DNA from: Yponomeuta sedellus
Taxonomy: Eukaryota; Arthropoda; Insecta; Lepidoptera; Yponomeutidae
Assembly: GCA_934045075.1 (NCBI GenBank)
Contig: OW203734.1
Location: 12,026,016-12,090,015 of the forward strand
Direction: 5' to 3'
Length of the DNA stretch: 64,000 nucleotides
The position numbers and the translations under genes were made by a program. Every line of letters begins with the position of its first letter. Position 1 is the first letter of the stretch. Under the pieces are notes generated by a model. It made no database searches and had not been told where the DNA came from. It saw nothing but the letters and a program-made list of their open reading frames with translations. This document shows, in pieces, positions 33,313 to 46,106 of this stretch.

Positions 33313-34089
33313 AAAAATGTATTAACCAGGGACAGTAAAATAGACCGAAGCACCAAGAGGTCCCGGGTTCGAATCCCGGCTAAGGACAAAAAAGCCCAGG
33401 TCTTGGATGTTTATATGTTTCTGGTGCCCACGACACAGAGTATCCTAGTGTAGAGCCAGAAGCAATGTATGTGCTTCTATGTAAATGTTATGTTACTAGA
33501 ATTCCTCTTTTTCCCCTCTTCTATGTTTTCGTTGCACGCCTTAATGTTTTCTTTCACGTCCTGCGGTTCACTGGTAGATATTATACACTTGTAATAAGAG
33601 ATTTAATAAGAATAACTAGTGTAGTAGTAGCAAGCAATACCAGCATTTAGTAGACTTCCGTAACTCGGGAGCGAGATATGATAACATACAATATCAGACC
33701 TAAAATTTTAAATGAGCGAGATGGAATTGCGAATTTGCGGAAGCGGTCTCGGAGTTTGTTCGGATAATATTGTATGCATTCGGTCAACTCACCAACTCGG
33801 GGAGAACTGTATGAAATGGACATAAAGTATTATATATGTAATTGCTACTAATTAGATCACAAGCGACGAATACCGCAAACGTGACCGACCGAGGAAGAAA
33901 TGGCGGGACGTCCTCATGACCACCTCACGATTTTTCTGCCGGGGTGGCCGTGGATGGCTGAGATGACAGAGAGGAGACCCAGACCCAGCAGTATGGCACT
34001 AAATAGTAATAGAAAAATGTGAGCGTTAGTTCAAAACTTTGAAACAAAACAAAACTTTTTCTGTGAATGTATTGTTCTTTGCTGTGTGG
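33313..34089. other. non-coding stretch with LINE scrap
   Basis: Around 33,860-33,910 a fragment reads Arg-Lys-Arg-Asp-Arg-Pro-Arg-Lys-Lys-Trp-Arg-Asp-Val, typical of the end of LINE ORF2. Nothing else recognised. Confidence 0.35.
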
Positions 34090-34336
34090 TGTCGGCCTAG
34101 AGAATAGCACCAACCCAAATTCTTCCCGCGGTTGTCGTAAAAAGCGACTAAGGGACACAAACCGGGGGGTAAGCAGCAGCGCCCCTTGCTGTACAATTTT
34201 ACCAAACTGCGATCTCCAACCCGCATGCCCAGCGTGGGGATTACGGGCATTACCCCCCAATGATGGCACTACCTTGCGCTATGGCGCTCATTATGGGAGG
34301 GCTATGTCCAGCAGTGGACTAATATAGCCTGAAGAA
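34090..34336 (+). repeat. family E repeat, longest copy
   Basis: Extends 5' to TAGAGAATAGCACCAACCC and contains TTCTTCCCGCGGTTGTCGTA. The 3' end is GTCCAGCAGTGGACTAATA then GCCTGAAGAAG. Confidence 0.6.
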
Positions 34337-34383
34337 GATTGTTCTTTATTTTAGCGTGCCTATGGTAAGCCATCGTGGTGCAG

Positions 34384-34508
34384 GTGGTGTTTGAGGTGTT
34401 AAAATACCTCAGCGCTTGAAATTGCCACGGTGGTGGTAATTAAGCTCACACTCTCTCTCTGAGTGGAGGCATGTGCCCCAGTAGGACGTACATAGGTTAC
34501 ATAAAAAA
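34384..34508 (+). repeat. family A repeat, 5' truncated
   Basis: Starts inside the family at TGGTGTTTGAGGTGTTAAAA and ends GGACGTACATAGGTTACATA. Confidence 0.6.
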
Positions 34509-34761
34509 TAATTAACATAGTAAGAAATGGAAAGCGTTTATTGACATATTAAAACAAAAGGGTCGACGCTCAGCATTATGCAACCAAGTCAACGCAGTGA
34601 TCTTGGCAGTGCAGTCACTACCCACAAAAAGACTTGAAACTAAACTTACACTGTGTTTACAATAAAGAAAAATGTCACATGCACAATAATTATAAAGTTA
34701 ACTTAAACTAAACAAATCCACAATCGTATCGTCATAACTATACAATATTACATAAAAAATG

Positions 34762-35560
34762 TCAATTAAATAGACCACCTTGAGACATCTCTGACCCAAA
34801 GGTCCCAATAACGCTGGCAGCGTTAGCACGCTGCACAGCAAGGGAGATCCTCTGCATCAGAAATGCCCCTGAGCGTTTGTCAAGACCACGGTTCCTCAAA
34901 CGCCGCCCATTAGGGCGAATTATCTTTAGTAAAAGTTTTCCCTTGAGAACCTCCAGACTCCAGTCGTCTAAAAATAATTGCTCACTAGCGGCCCGTATTT
35001 GAGACATTTCTGCCTTGTTGCTTGTTCTGCAGCGGCTCCAGGGGTGACAGATGTTGTACCCACATGTGATGGGGCGAATGTGCATACACACGTCGCGTCC
35101 CAAAGTAGTGAACGACCCCTCTCCCACGGTATCAAAGTGAGACCGTCCGGACGTCTCTCATCACTACGACTCAATCCTGGCGGTTCGAGAACCGCCGGAA
35201 TATTGGCTGAGATGAGAGCCCTCCGGACGATATCATTGATAGCATGATGATGAGAGAGTCTACCCGCACTTTTAACACAGTGGAGCCCCAGTGAATCGAC
35301 CTCCGCGCCACAGAAACAACGATGCGGCTGACAAATTACACAGCCCAAACGCAGTGCCACTGCAATTCTTAGGGAACCATCATCTCAAAAAGTACCCAGT
35401 TGCGGTGAAGGCAGCGCATGTAGCCAAATTCCCGCATCTGGCTGGGATGCAGCCAGTAAACGTGCCCGTTCGGCACCAGAGCTCTCAGTCACTAACAAGT
35501 CCACTCCTCGTCCCAAGCCCGCTGATGTTCAGGGTACTCCGGTAGATCACTGTTAGGACA
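34762..35560 (-). pseudogene. retroelement ORF C-terminus, nuclease-like
   Basis: Read on the - strand with at least two frame changes and stops. It shows in order: [15 protein letters not shown]; a Cys-rich knuckle (Cys then His-Arg-Cys-Phe-Cys-Gly) with Gly-Leu-His-Cys; Arg-Pro-Asp-Gly-Leu-Thr...Leu-Leu-Trp-Asp-Ala-Thr; and a tail Gly-Ala-Phe-Leu-Met-Gln-Arg-Ile-Ser-Leu. The Pro-Asp...Trp-Asp spacing fits a PD-(D/E)XK restriction-like endonuclease fold, as in some non-LTR elements. I recognise the tail as a widespread transposon-borne family; the exact clade is uncertain. Confidence 0.6.
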
Positions 35561-36045
35561 ACGCGCACGCCACAAGCTCAAGGCCTCGTCTGGAAAGGGA
35601 ATGCTAAACTTACACTTACTTAAACTTAGTACGGCCAGAGAGAAAAAAAAAGAGATATGTCCACTCCATTCAAAGACACACTTTTTGCAAGTCTACCATT
35701 TAGCTCCTGGACTATTGGTAAGTATAATAATTTCTTTAATTTCGCTGTGGGTTTTCCTTAAGCCGCTTCGCGAACTCAGAGGAAGGCCTTTCAATTTGCC
35801 TCCGGAAATAAAACAGTACCGGTCGCAAACGCAGCCGCGGTCGTGTCGCGGTGTTACGAAATAAAAAAACAGCCAAGTGCGCGTTGGGCTACACGCATTG
35901 CAGGGTTCCGTAGTAGGAACTTTTTTAAGTTAATTATATGTGATACTGCTCTGATAATGCTTTGGTCATGTTTCTACAATCAGTCATTTACCCAAGAGAG
36001 TGGGGAGGAACATCCTAATTTTACAAAATTGCCGCAGGATTTGAT
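35561..36045. other. non-coding stretch
   Basis: Nothing recognised. Confidence 0.35.
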
Positions 36046-36272
36046 ATCAACCCTTGTATCTCCCTACTGCAAAGGCACAGGTCTCTTCCTGTATCGCAGG
36101 AAGGCTAGGCCATACTCCACCACGGGGGCCAAGATCGGGTTGCTGGAGGATTGTGAAATAGTGGCGGGCCTTGCTGTCAGAAGTTATCAAGTTGCCCTTA
36201 AGGCCTCTGGCATGGCTTAGCGACTGCCATTCCATGAAAGCCGTCACCAACGATTTAACGTGCCTTGTGAGG
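36046..36272 (-). repeat. 5S-rRNA-like SINE, 3' two thirds
   Basis: Inverted; it lacks the 5S-like head. Confidence 0.6.
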
Positions 36273-36334
36273 TACTTTTGTGGCGTTAAGATGAATGTTT
36301 GGCAAACGGATCTCTAAATAAAGAAATAAATAAT

Positions 36335-36540
36335 CTTCTTCTTCTTCAGGCTAATTAGTCCACTGCTGGACATAGCCCTCCCCTAATGAGCGTCATAGCG
36401 CCCTGTCTTCAGCTTGCCGCATCCAGCATATGCCGGTAGCTTTTCGCAGATCGTCATCCCACCTTGTCGGAGGGCGTTCTACACTACATTTGCCGAGTCG
36501 CGGTCTCCACTCAAGAACATGTTTACTCCAACCCTGTGTA
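36335..36540 (-). repeat. family E repeat, inverted
   Basis: CTTCTTCTTCAGGC and TAGTCCACTGCTGGACATAG at left. The remainder continues into retroelement-like sequence. Confidence 0.55.
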
Positions 36541-38003
36541 CTCTGGGACGTATCGTGATTTTTTTTCCTTTTTTTAAAGATTATCTACTATTTTGTCGGC
36601 CTAATCAATATTCTATTTATGCCTAATTTCAGCTTTCTAGTGCTAATGATCTTTGAGCTAAGCCGCGGACAGACTGATAAATATATAGACAGACAGACGT
36701 ACGGCCAGACGGACGCAGGGACGGACGAAAGGACGTGGTGAAAAAGGGTTCCTTGTCGACTACGTAACCCTAAAAACAGCGATACATACATTTCAGTTTT
36801 CCTTTTTATGAGATTCCTTAGGTAATTTTCTTTCATATTTGCACCGACTGCCCGTCTCTTTTTTCCTTCACTACTTATCTTAAGGTTATCAGGAATAAAT
36901 TGCTTTTAACAATGGTACTATTTTATATATCATGTGCTTTAGTGTGTACTTCTTCTTCTTCTTCTTCAGGCTATATTATGTAGTCCACTACTGGACGTAG
37001 TGTGTACACCAAACACCTAACAATATTCTTTATTGTAAGAAAGAATTATATTTTTTTTCAGTCACTATACTGTCAAAATACGTCCAACTAAGCTGTTTCT
37101 AATATAATCAGATTAACTACCTTGTAGCAATAACGCATTCGTCTGAAAATAAAATTTCAACTCCACGAAAAACAGCTCCGATTTATATTGGGTTTCATTG
37201 CCGCTGTCAAAACTTACGTTGCTCGCGGTTCGTAGCTACGAGTGAATTGTGTTGCATTTAAAATTGTTGCCAGTGGTATTTCGATGCATTATAACCATGG
37301 AAGCGCGCTCGGAATATTATTTTGTTGGTTGAGAGGGAGCCTTTTTCTTCTACGAATAATGAATAAAGGAATTTCAAAGTAACATTTTCAAAGATGACCA
37401 ACATACAACTGCTGTAAAACCGGCCAAGTGCAAGTCGCACTCGCTCACAAAGGGTTCCGTACCACCTTATTTTTTTATTTGTAAATATATGGCAACCAGC
37501 CGATGCCGACAAATTCTGCCAAAGTCACGTCTTGACACGAAATGAGATTTTTTTTTAAACTAATTTTGATTTCTTTGTGAAGACTTAGGACTATGTAGTG
37601 TGAACTAAATGAATGTTGTTGATATGTAAAATATTTCATGAGTCCCAGTTGGTATTTTTTTATTATTTGTTTTTAGAATATGCAGAGAGTTCCACAATGA
37701 AGCCAAGTTTGAAAAAGTTTAGTTTGGAGAAAGGATGGAACAGATATTAAAAAATTATGTAAAATGTAAACGGTTTGCACCGCAAAGCTGCTCCGCCGCT
37801 CTCGAGCTAGTATATATGCCGTTTCAGCACAAATTCACAAAGCATTTCATAGATGACGCTTAAAGGCCTGCACATACAAGAACAGGGATACGTCTGCCAA
37901 ATTTTGCTCAGCGCAGATTAATTTTGACAACGGTATTCCGTTTCTTCTACAGCTACGCCTGTAAGCGCCATCTATGAATCGCTTTGTAAATTTGTGCTCA
38001 AAA
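36541..38003. other. non-coding stretch
   Basis: Contains a short family E scrap near 36,953 and a family G-like tail around 36,840-37,040. A loose inverted pair is present around 37,805-38,000 (CACAAATTCACAAAGCATTTCATAGATG versus its inverse). No gene recognised. Confidence 0.35.
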
Positions 38004-38303
38004 CTGTTGTGGTAGCCCAGTGGGTAGTATAACTCACTCTGAAGCGTGAGACCCAGATTCAAGTATCAGTGGGGGCATGGTACCTGTGACTTTTTTTCTG
38101 GGTTAAGTACATTTGTTAATTTATAGTAGTAGACAAACCACTCACGTGAAGAAAAACATCGTGAGGAAACTTGAGTGTCTAAAGGCTTCAAATAGGTCAG
38201 CGTTTGCAATTGCCAATTCGCAGTAGGCATGCGTGGTTATTAAGCCCATACTCTGTCTGAGAGAAAGCCTGTGCCCTGCAGTGGGACGTCTATAGGTTAC
38301 ATA
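38004..38303 (+). repeat. tRNA-headed SINE followed by family A repeat
   Basis: 38,004-38,090 has an A-box-like TGGTAGCCCAGTGGGTAG and a weak B box GATTCAAGTATC, as in tRNA-derived SINEs. A family A copy follows at 38,140-38,303. The regular pairing suggests that family A may be a SINE body. Confidence 0.5.
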
Positions 38304-38796
38304 TAGCCTAGTTACGTTGGAAGCGTAGGTTAGTTCTTGTTCGGATGTCTTGCGTATTCTCAAGTTCATTATGCCTGCTGACTTCTCAAGTAGGGACTGT
38401 ATAAGTTTACCTTCCGTTCGGTGGGTTTTCACAAGACGGCGCGGCACGGGATTGAGACGGGAATAGCAATAGCTAAGTAATTTCGAGTGAAACGTACATT
38501 TCAATCAATTCCTTGCATATCGAGTGTAATAGTGTACTACCTATCTTTTATACAACAGAGTGTATAATGTACATCCGAACGTGGGGGTTATACACGTCAA
38601 TACTAACAACTGCTGTTATAGCGAAATCTACATCGCGGATTTATTAAGGCTGTTCCATACTTACGTTTAAATATATTATTATCGCGATTTCTAAGTAGGT
38701 ACTCCCATAGTAGTTAAAATAATTTACATAGTATCAATTAATATAACCTCTCTATTTTCACATGTTGCGCTACATGTTGCATGTTGAATGACGGGG

Positions 38797-39140
38797 CCAC
38801 AAACCGTTTGCCTTGGTCGGGTCACCAACTGTTAACGTACGCGAGGGCCTTAACCGTTTGCCTTAGTGGGGGCATTACCCATTCGCCTTGGTACTAACGT
38901 TCGCCTTGGTGGAGCGCAAACCGTTCGCCTTGGCGGGGTCTCTAAAAGTTTGCCTTGGTCGGGGTAGCAACCGTTCACCTCAGTGGGCCATTAACCGTTT
39001 GCCTTTAGTTTGCCTTACCGCGGACACTATTCGTTCGCCTTGGTCGGGGCAGTAACCTTTTGCCTTGATCGGGGAACAAACCGTTTGCCTTGGCGGTGGT
39101 GGCATTTACCATTCGCCTTGGCGTGGGCACTAATTACTCG
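38797..39140 (+). repeat. degenerate minisatellite
   Basis: About a dozen units of roughly 27-33 bp built on ACCGTTTGCCTTGGTCGGGG, with substitutions in every unit (TTCGCCTTGG, TTTGCCTTGA and so on). Locally GC-rich. Confidence 0.8.
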
Positions 39141-39729
39141 GTTCAGTGGGAGCAATAATCGTGCCCCAAGGTAAACAATTTATTTTCCTATGGGTTTCTG
39201 GGGTAGTGACCGAGACAGCTGTGATTTCATGAATCATTAATGTCCGCCTTCATTTGCCGTCGTTCCCGTCACCATTTGTTGGAAACCCGCCCATTGTAAG
39301 AGTGTAGAATGGAGTTTTTATTCCTTGAACAGTTGAAAAAGACCGTAGCCCCTAAGAGCGTTAAGAAGTTAACAAACGAACCTTCTCCATGCACATCTTA
39401 TAGGTATTAGTATGAGAACAGGTAACGCTCATAAGAACACATATTGTACCATATTTTGTTGTTTATACACGTATTGTACTATATTATATTCTAGTGAGTT
39501 TTTAACACCGAAATATACATACACGTAAATTGTAATATTTCAGAACAATAAGACAATCTACATGAAACTACGGAGGATCTTATCAATAACTCGTGTCGTA
39601 TGGAAGCTACTTTAAACTACTTAAGAACCTTTTATAAGTACTTTTTATATATTTCATTTAAATTCATTTTAGAAACCAATAATTGTAGATATATAATAGT
39701 TATAGATATCTTAGAATTGCTAGTAGCCC

Positions 39730-40023
39730 CGGCTGCTTGAGTGATCTTACGCGATCACTAAGGTTAAGGAACACAGGGTAGGATAGGGTACCGTCTATGA
39801 CTTACGCTAGTGGCATTTATCCGAGCGGTGCCGTGCATGTTGCCGGCTGCCATCGATAGATGGCAGTCGTTAAGCCAAATCAGAGGCCTTAGGGCGCTTA
39901 GTGGCTGGCAAGACAAGCCACTACTCGCAAGCCTCCATCAATCCGGTCTTTCCCCCGTGGTGGAGTATGGCCTATACCTTCTTTAGGTATGAGACCCGTG
40001 CCCCTCGGTGGGGACAATGCGTT
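39730..40023 (+). repeat. 5S-rRNA-like SINE, diverged
   Basis: The head has GCGATCACTAAGGTTAAGGA, close to a 5S box A. The tail ends CCCGTGCCCCTCGGTGGGGA. Confidence 0.6.
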
Positions 40024-40036
40024 GATCATGATATAT

Positions 40037-40810
40037 CTTATAAAGGTAATTACCTTATTTCCTGACGTTTCGGCAGCGTTACAATTGCCGTGGTCTCGGG
40101 AAGACTGAAGTGGCTAGTACTGTCAATTATTGCGGGTAGGCACTATTAATTTTTCGCAGCTGGCCGACACATAACACTCACTACGCCGACGAACAGGGAG
40201 CCAATTCTCACTTCATTAGCAAATAAGTCGTATACGATAATACGACTCTTAAGGCTTATGACTTTGAATTCTATGTAAAAAGTCGAGCGGCAGCCAAATC
40301 TGTATTCGGAACGCCATTCTATATTGAATTCGAATGAGAAAATAAGTGTCTAAAGACTCTGTCGAGTTATCTTATGTTATTTTTATGCGACTAATGTCTA
40401 TATTTTGCGTCTACGCTTTCAATTCGCATGGGCGAGAATCGGCCTCCAGGTCTGGTAATAAGGCGCGTGACTTGTATTTACTTAGCACTGGATTCCTCGT
40501 ACTTGAAAGCTTGAAACCATCCTCTATGTTCAAATTCTTATGTTTTTTAATTTCAATTGCTTCCCGAACGATTCTTCGGTTATACTGTCGATCGGTTGAG
40601 AGAACTTTCGGTCGATGTAGCTCGATCCAGAGGTTCTTTCTAGCCTCCATCCAATCGCGGATTTCTGTACCTGTCTATTCTGTACTCGCCACTTTAGTCT
40701 ACCCGAGATCACGGCTACTGTAACGCTGCCGAAACTTCGGGAAATAGGTAATTACGTTTTACCTAATAAATAATCGCTATTAGACCCGTTTAATATATAA
40801 CTATGTATGA
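40037..40810 (-). mobile_element. Penelope-like element remnant with inverted ends
   Basis: Left (40,043-40,130) and right (40,680-40,770) ends are inverted copies carrying TTTCGGCAGCGTTACA / TGTAACGCTGCCGAAAC and ACCTAATAAATAATCGC. Between them the - strand (40,411-40,660) reads Thr-Asp-Arg-Gln-Tyr-Asn-Arg-Arg-Ile-Val-Arg-Glu-Ala-Ile-Glu-Ile-Lys-Lys, then Asp-Gly-Phe-Lys-Leu-Ser. This is the segment after the GIY-YIG nuclease of Penelope-like elements. No reverse transcriptase remains. Confidence 0.65.
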
Positions 40811-41790
40811 GTATCGCGAATCATTGAGAAATACTTTACCTTATAAAGTTGAAAACTAAGATTCTATTATGTACCTATAACATCTAGCTCAGAATCAACA
40901 GTTGAAAAAACACTAAACAGTACAATAAATAACACGCCTGCCTTAGTTCAATAAGCTTAAATTTGCATGCTTCATATCAATTCCTAAAGGAGTAGGTATA
41001 GTTAGAACTTTCTCTCAGATTCAGACCTAAATTGACTCATAATTTATAAGAAGACGTTCTTATTGAGTTTAGAAGTTTCAAACTATATCAAAGATGGAGA
41101 GGACGTTTCGCATTTTAACATTCGATTTTCTTTGCGATTCGATTCTGAAATATAATGATCTTGGGTCGTTGACCTGAAGGGGTTGCTTGAGGTAAAATGC
41201 AGGCTTTAAGTTGTCATGTATTATAATGAAGCAAGGTACCTATTTTAAATATCTTTATGACTGTGCCTTCATAAATAATATCTGTCTCTTTTTCTTTTTG
41301 TTCTTATATCTATTTAATTGTACCTTTGTGTGTGTGGCTGTTGTTGCAAATAAATGTATTTTTTCTTCTTCTTCTGAATATAAGTTATTGCAAACTAAAC
41401 ACTACGAATATGTATCATGCAAATACTACTATAAGCGTACAACGCATTGACATCGTTTACCTTGAAGTGACCATACTTCAATTCTTTGACTTTGTGCCAA
41501 AAGGGCTACAATAAGTAAAGGATTATTTAGATGGCAATGTCTGGAATTAATACCAGTACGATGCATGAGTTCTATGTTGTGTAATAATTATGTAAACTCT
41601 GTTAATTAAGGTCTTTGAAAAGTCTATGTTTGGAATTTTTTTGTCCATTTTTTCTCCAAAGATTTTGAAATGGACACCTAGTTTGAATTGTAACCTTAAT
41701 TAAGCCGCAGTTTCTGCGCTACTTTAAATAAAACTTTTCACATTTGTACAAACAAACAAACAAACAAACAGATACAATAATACACAAATG
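40811..41790. other. non-coding stretch
   Basis: A short (CAAA)n tract near 41,750. No gene or repeat recognised. Confidence 0.4.
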
Positions 41791-41807
41791 TTAGTACAAA
41801 ACAGATA

Positions 41808-42038
41808 TAAAAACCTATTTAGAGGCTAAAAATTTCACCCATGCCGGGATTCGAACCCGCAACCTCTTGCTATCCGTGCCAGCGCTCTACCAATTGAGCC
41901 GATGGGCGACTCACCGGCATCAGTGAAATTTCGAACCTCTTTACACTATTCTCTGTATTACGTACAAGCAGCGACATTTGGCTTAAGCAAATTGCCTGTA
42001 CGTAATACAGAGAATAGTGTAAAGAGGTTCGATTCGAT
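41808..42038 (-). mobile_element. tRNA-like retroposon, copy 8, folded at its 5' side
   Basis: Antisense unit with the tRNA-like part at about 41,840-41,908. At the right, TGTACGTAATACAGAGAATAG mirrors the element 5' region CTATTCTCTGTATTACGTACA, so here the snap-back lies upstream of the tRNA-like part rather than in the tail. Confidence 0.75.
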
Positions 42039-42404
42039 ATCTTGCATCTTATTCTCCAAGTGACCGAATCAACGAGTACTATGCTGCAACTTCTATCCTA
42101 CTTGAAGTTACAGTCAGGAGCAGCCAAAACTCCGCTATAGTTTTTATTACTTGAATCGTAAGTACGAGAATTGTACTCGAAGGAATCTCGGGTGTTGCTG
42201 ACGATACATAAGCCCCCTTGTGGCGGGTATAACAACTATGTAGGACTAACGGTGCAATAGTCCTACATCACTTCAGCTGTGACAGTAACATGACAAGGGC
42301 TTTGCGTTTACATTTTTATGTTGGCTTCCTAGGGTTCTCTTGGTAAATTCTTGATGATGTGGTCCTGTTGCTAAGCCTACTGCCATTGGCTATGATTATC
42401 TTAT

Positions 42405-42545
42405 TGGTCTAGCGGTTAACAGCACTGCTTTTCCGTAGCATAACAGTGGTCGTGGAATTAATTTCTATTGGAGGCCGCCGTATTTGTTGTGTTAATGGCC
42501 TCTCTCTGAGGGCACTTCGTGGTTTATTTAGGTAGTTTGTTTTAT
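42405..42545 (+). repeat. tRNA-headed SINE fragment
   Basis: Starts TTGGTCTAGCGGTTAACAGC (A-box-like). The B box is degraded. Inverted 3' parts of the same family occur at about 43,250-43,450 and 48,640-48,790 (GAATCGAACCCATGACC, the inverse of a B box) and about 51,095-51,215. Confidence 0.5.
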
Positions 42546-42918
42546 TATTAATTAGCATAGCAAACAGTAAGGCAACATTACAGACACTAGATAGTAGTAG
42601 ACTTAATATATGTCTAGTTGACTTGCGAATACATTTTAAACACAGACAGCATGTGATGAATATGTTGTTTAAAGATACAAAACTTCATCTGATCTAATTC
42701 CAGAATTAAACCATGGACGTATTATTAGCGGAGAGAGGTGTTGAGACGAATTAGATCAGTTTTTCTGTATTATTTTAGTTGGCCATGTTCTTTCTTACCT
42801 TATAGTGATATAACAATTACCTAAGACAATTTTAGGACACCAAAATAAAAGTAAAAAATTACCGTATTGCAATCATTTCATAGCTGTGGTCTTTTTTTCT
42901 GGCTGTGCAAATAAGTGT

Positions 42919-43012
42919 TCTATATATATATATATATATATATGAACGTTATGGCTATAAAATCTACAACTACTAAAATACAATTGTAAAGATATATATA
43001 TATATATATATA
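42919..43012. repeat. two (TA)n microsatellites
   Basis: About 11-12 TA units near 42,921-42,943 and about 10 near 42,993-43,012, separated by about 50 bp. Confidence 0.85.
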
Positions 43013-43697
43013 AAACTACACGATATACCCGATAGCAAAGACAAAACCGACAAGTACAGCTCGCGCTTGGCATTTTCACTGTTTAACTGTTTACCTTCTC
43101 CGCCCGACCGACTGGGAATCGTCAAGTACATGCTTGTACTGAAGTAGTAACAGAGTAAATAACTATGTGTTTGCTGTATTTATGCAATACCTTTACTATT
43201 CATTGGTACTGAGTGACATACATTTTCATTTTTTATAACTGTTACAACTTTCACACAACACAATCACTTGACTTGGTCCCAAACTAGGATACCCTGTACT
43301 ATGCTAACCGTGCGAGGACGACACAAACATGAAAACACACCCAGACTAGGGCCACTTGTGCAAATGTACGGCGGTCCTCAGTGAAGTAAGAACCCACGAC
43401 CGCTGTCTTGGTAACCAAGCGTCTTAACGGCTAGACTAACGAGGCAGTCAAAATTAAATAATGTTTCCAAACTTTATATTGTCTAGTCTTCTTATTTAAC
43501 AGCTAGTTACGGAAATGATGAGTACCGTTCTAACTCTTCCCGTTTCTCAAAAAGCAATTAGGTATTTGTTTACTAAGTGAAAATCTCAAATCCGAAAACC
43601 GGTTGAATCTGTACGTCGTAAGTAATATTTTCCTACTCAACAAAACAGTTTAATGCTATTCAGCTATAGGTATATGGAATATGTAATTGTGTTCGTT

Positions 43698-44015
43698 CGA
43701 TATCAACCCATGCTTGTCTCCACTGCGGGTCACTTCCTACATTACAAGAAGGTAAGGCAACACACCACCACGGATGCCAAGTCCGGGTTGGTGGAGCATT
43801 GTAAGACCGTGGCGGGCCTTACTGTCAGAAGCTATCAAGCCACCTATAAAGCCTCTGACAAGCCTTAACGATTGCCATTATTTGACAGCCGGCAGCTACG
43901 GCTTAGCGTGCCTTGCGAAGCACGGAAGCACTCGAAAAAAATGCCAGTAGCGGTAGTCACGGGACGGTTACCCATCCTGCGCCTGACTGCGCCTGTAGTT
44001 GCTTAGCACAAATGT
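43698..44015 (-). repeat. 5S-rRNA-like SINE
   Basis: Inverted and nearly full length. It is followed by a short hairpin ACAATTGTACGAGCGCTTCG...TACAATTGT at 44,031-44,059. Confidence 0.6.
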
Positions 44016-44059
44016 TTGATTCCAATCAAAACAATTGTACGAGCGCTTCGTACAATTGT

Positions 44060-44919
44060 GCAAAGCTTATTAGTTTAGTTAATTATTTATTTATAGTAAT
44101 TAACGTTGTGTATGATACAGTGCATTTGAGTTTACACCTTCGTTAAATGAAAAGACATCACAATACCTACATCTACTTCGCGTGTCCCTCGTAAGTACCA
44201 GACACCTGTGCTACCAATTTCCAATTTTTTCTGTGCATTAATTTGATTTGTTAATGTATCTGTGATGAGAAATTTTGCCTATTAACTCTGTACTACTATT
44301 TAAATAATTATTGGTTTAGGTCCAAGAATGTGTTCCAGTTGCAAAATATTTGCAAAATCCTACTGCCTACTAATATTATAAACGCGAAAGTTTGTAAGTA
44401 TGGATGGATGGATGTTTCTTATTAATTCACGTAAAAATACGGAATGGATTTTAATCAAACTTTACAATGATATCGCTTATACATCAGAATGACACAGGCT
44501 ACAATTTATGAGGATATTGTGTTATTTGTCCAAAATATGGCGATACGTGTCAAGTAAGGAGGAAAAAATCTAACATCCGCGAGCTATTCTTGCGTGCGCT
44601 GCCAAAACTGCGCTCCCAAAGCCTTTTGTACGCCACGCTAATATTATAAGCTACTGGAAATACTAATCCTACGCAGACGAATTCAAATACTAGCGGGCAC
44701 CAGCTAGTATTTGAATAAATCAAATATTTTGCATGTTGTTTTTGATTATTTTTGTAAGCATTTGTTAATGAAATAACGTATGACTAAGAAACACAAGAGG
44801 AGGAGCGGGGCTACCTGTAACACAGGCCTCGGCTTAGTATAGGGCTCCTACGAAATTTTGTAATTTGACATTGTTTAATGAATAAATGAAGTTTTATTAT
44901 TTATTCACGTACTGTGCTG
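44060..44919. other. non-coding stretch
   Basis: Nothing recognised. Confidence 0.4.
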
Positions 44920-45275
44920 CTATGCATATATGCCACCTATGCTCCAATTTCGTCATATGAACATATGCGGCATAAGGTCATATTCCGCCTATGCGAGTAC
45001 CCATAACCGGCGTGCGTGCATACAACGGCTTATGAACGTTGATGAAGCGAAGATAATCTGTCAGGATCGTGACAAATGGCAGTCCCTGGTCTCTGCCTAC
45101 CCCTCAGGGATATAGACGTGAGGTTATGTTAAGTTCCGCCTGCGCAACTACGCTCTGACTTCGCCTATACACCTATGCCGCGTATGCTCCTATACCGCCT
45201 ATGCACTTATGCCGCCGATGCACCGCACCTATGCCGTCTATGAACCTATGCCGCCGACGCACTTATGCTCTTATG
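44920..45275 (+). repeat. degenerate 11 bp repeat split by a LINE tail
   Basis: Units like CTATGCCGC(C/A)TATGC fill 44,925-45,000 and resume at 45,135-45,270. In between (45,002-45,130) is a sense family D LINE end coding Cys-Gln-Asp-Arg-Asp-Lys-Trp-Gln-Ser-Leu, then Ser-Ala-Tyr-Pro-Ser-Gly-Ile-stop. The LINE fragment inserted into the repeat array. Confidence 0.7.
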
Positions 45276-45792
45276 CTTTCTGTCCTCGCACGGCAGTTGT
45301 CATAGTTGGACATCTTCAAATCATTACAAAGTGCGCAGTTATATTTTGTAACATTATAGCAAAGGTTATTTGGCCCAAAAGAGATTACACATTTCCTTCC
45401 ACTGTCTGTCTTAATAGGTATTAAATTTGTGGTTTTCATACAAATTTTGTAGCTAGATTTATGTCACTGATAAATTTGCCTGAGCAGGAACATTCCCCGA
45501 TGCTACTAATTAATACAGTGGTAATCAATTTCGCATATATTGTCCGCGTAAACCTCTATGTTCAGTAATTTGAATAGAAATTTATTGAAATGTTAGAACG
45601 ACGGGTACTAACTACTTAGATTTAATTTAATCGGAACATACATTTGCTTTTAAGTACTTTAATTAATAAATTGGTAAATTGATTTATTCCTTTTCGGCAT
45701 CCGCGGTGGGCACGCGTAGTAATGAAGTCCGTAATACTTACTTGATTATTATTATTGTCCTTATGTGACGCTCTCAAATAGCCTTTGATAAT

Positions 45793-45958
45793 CGATATCA
45801 ACCATTGTATGTCCCCACTGCTGGGGCACGGGTCTCTTCCTGCATCGCACGAAGGTTAGGCCATACTCCACCACGGCGGCCAAGTCCGGTTTGGTGGAGG
45901 ATTGTAAGACAGTGGCGGTTCTTATTGCCATATTTCAAGTAGCGGTAGTCATAGGACA
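45793..45958 (-). repeat. 5S-rRNA-like SINE, 3' half
   Basis: Inverted; contains CCCCACTGCTGGGGCACGGG and the GGTTTGGTGGAGG segment. Confidence 0.6.
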
Positions 45959-46106
45959 ATACATACATAGTCAGTCCTAATCTCCCAATACTCCCAATAC
46001 ATAGTCGGACATAGTCAGAGTCAAATGGCCTTAGTCTGAGTGTATTAACATGTTTGTGACGTCTTTACCTGGCTTAAAGGTGTCCTTGTTTGGGCCTAGG
46101 ACAAGT

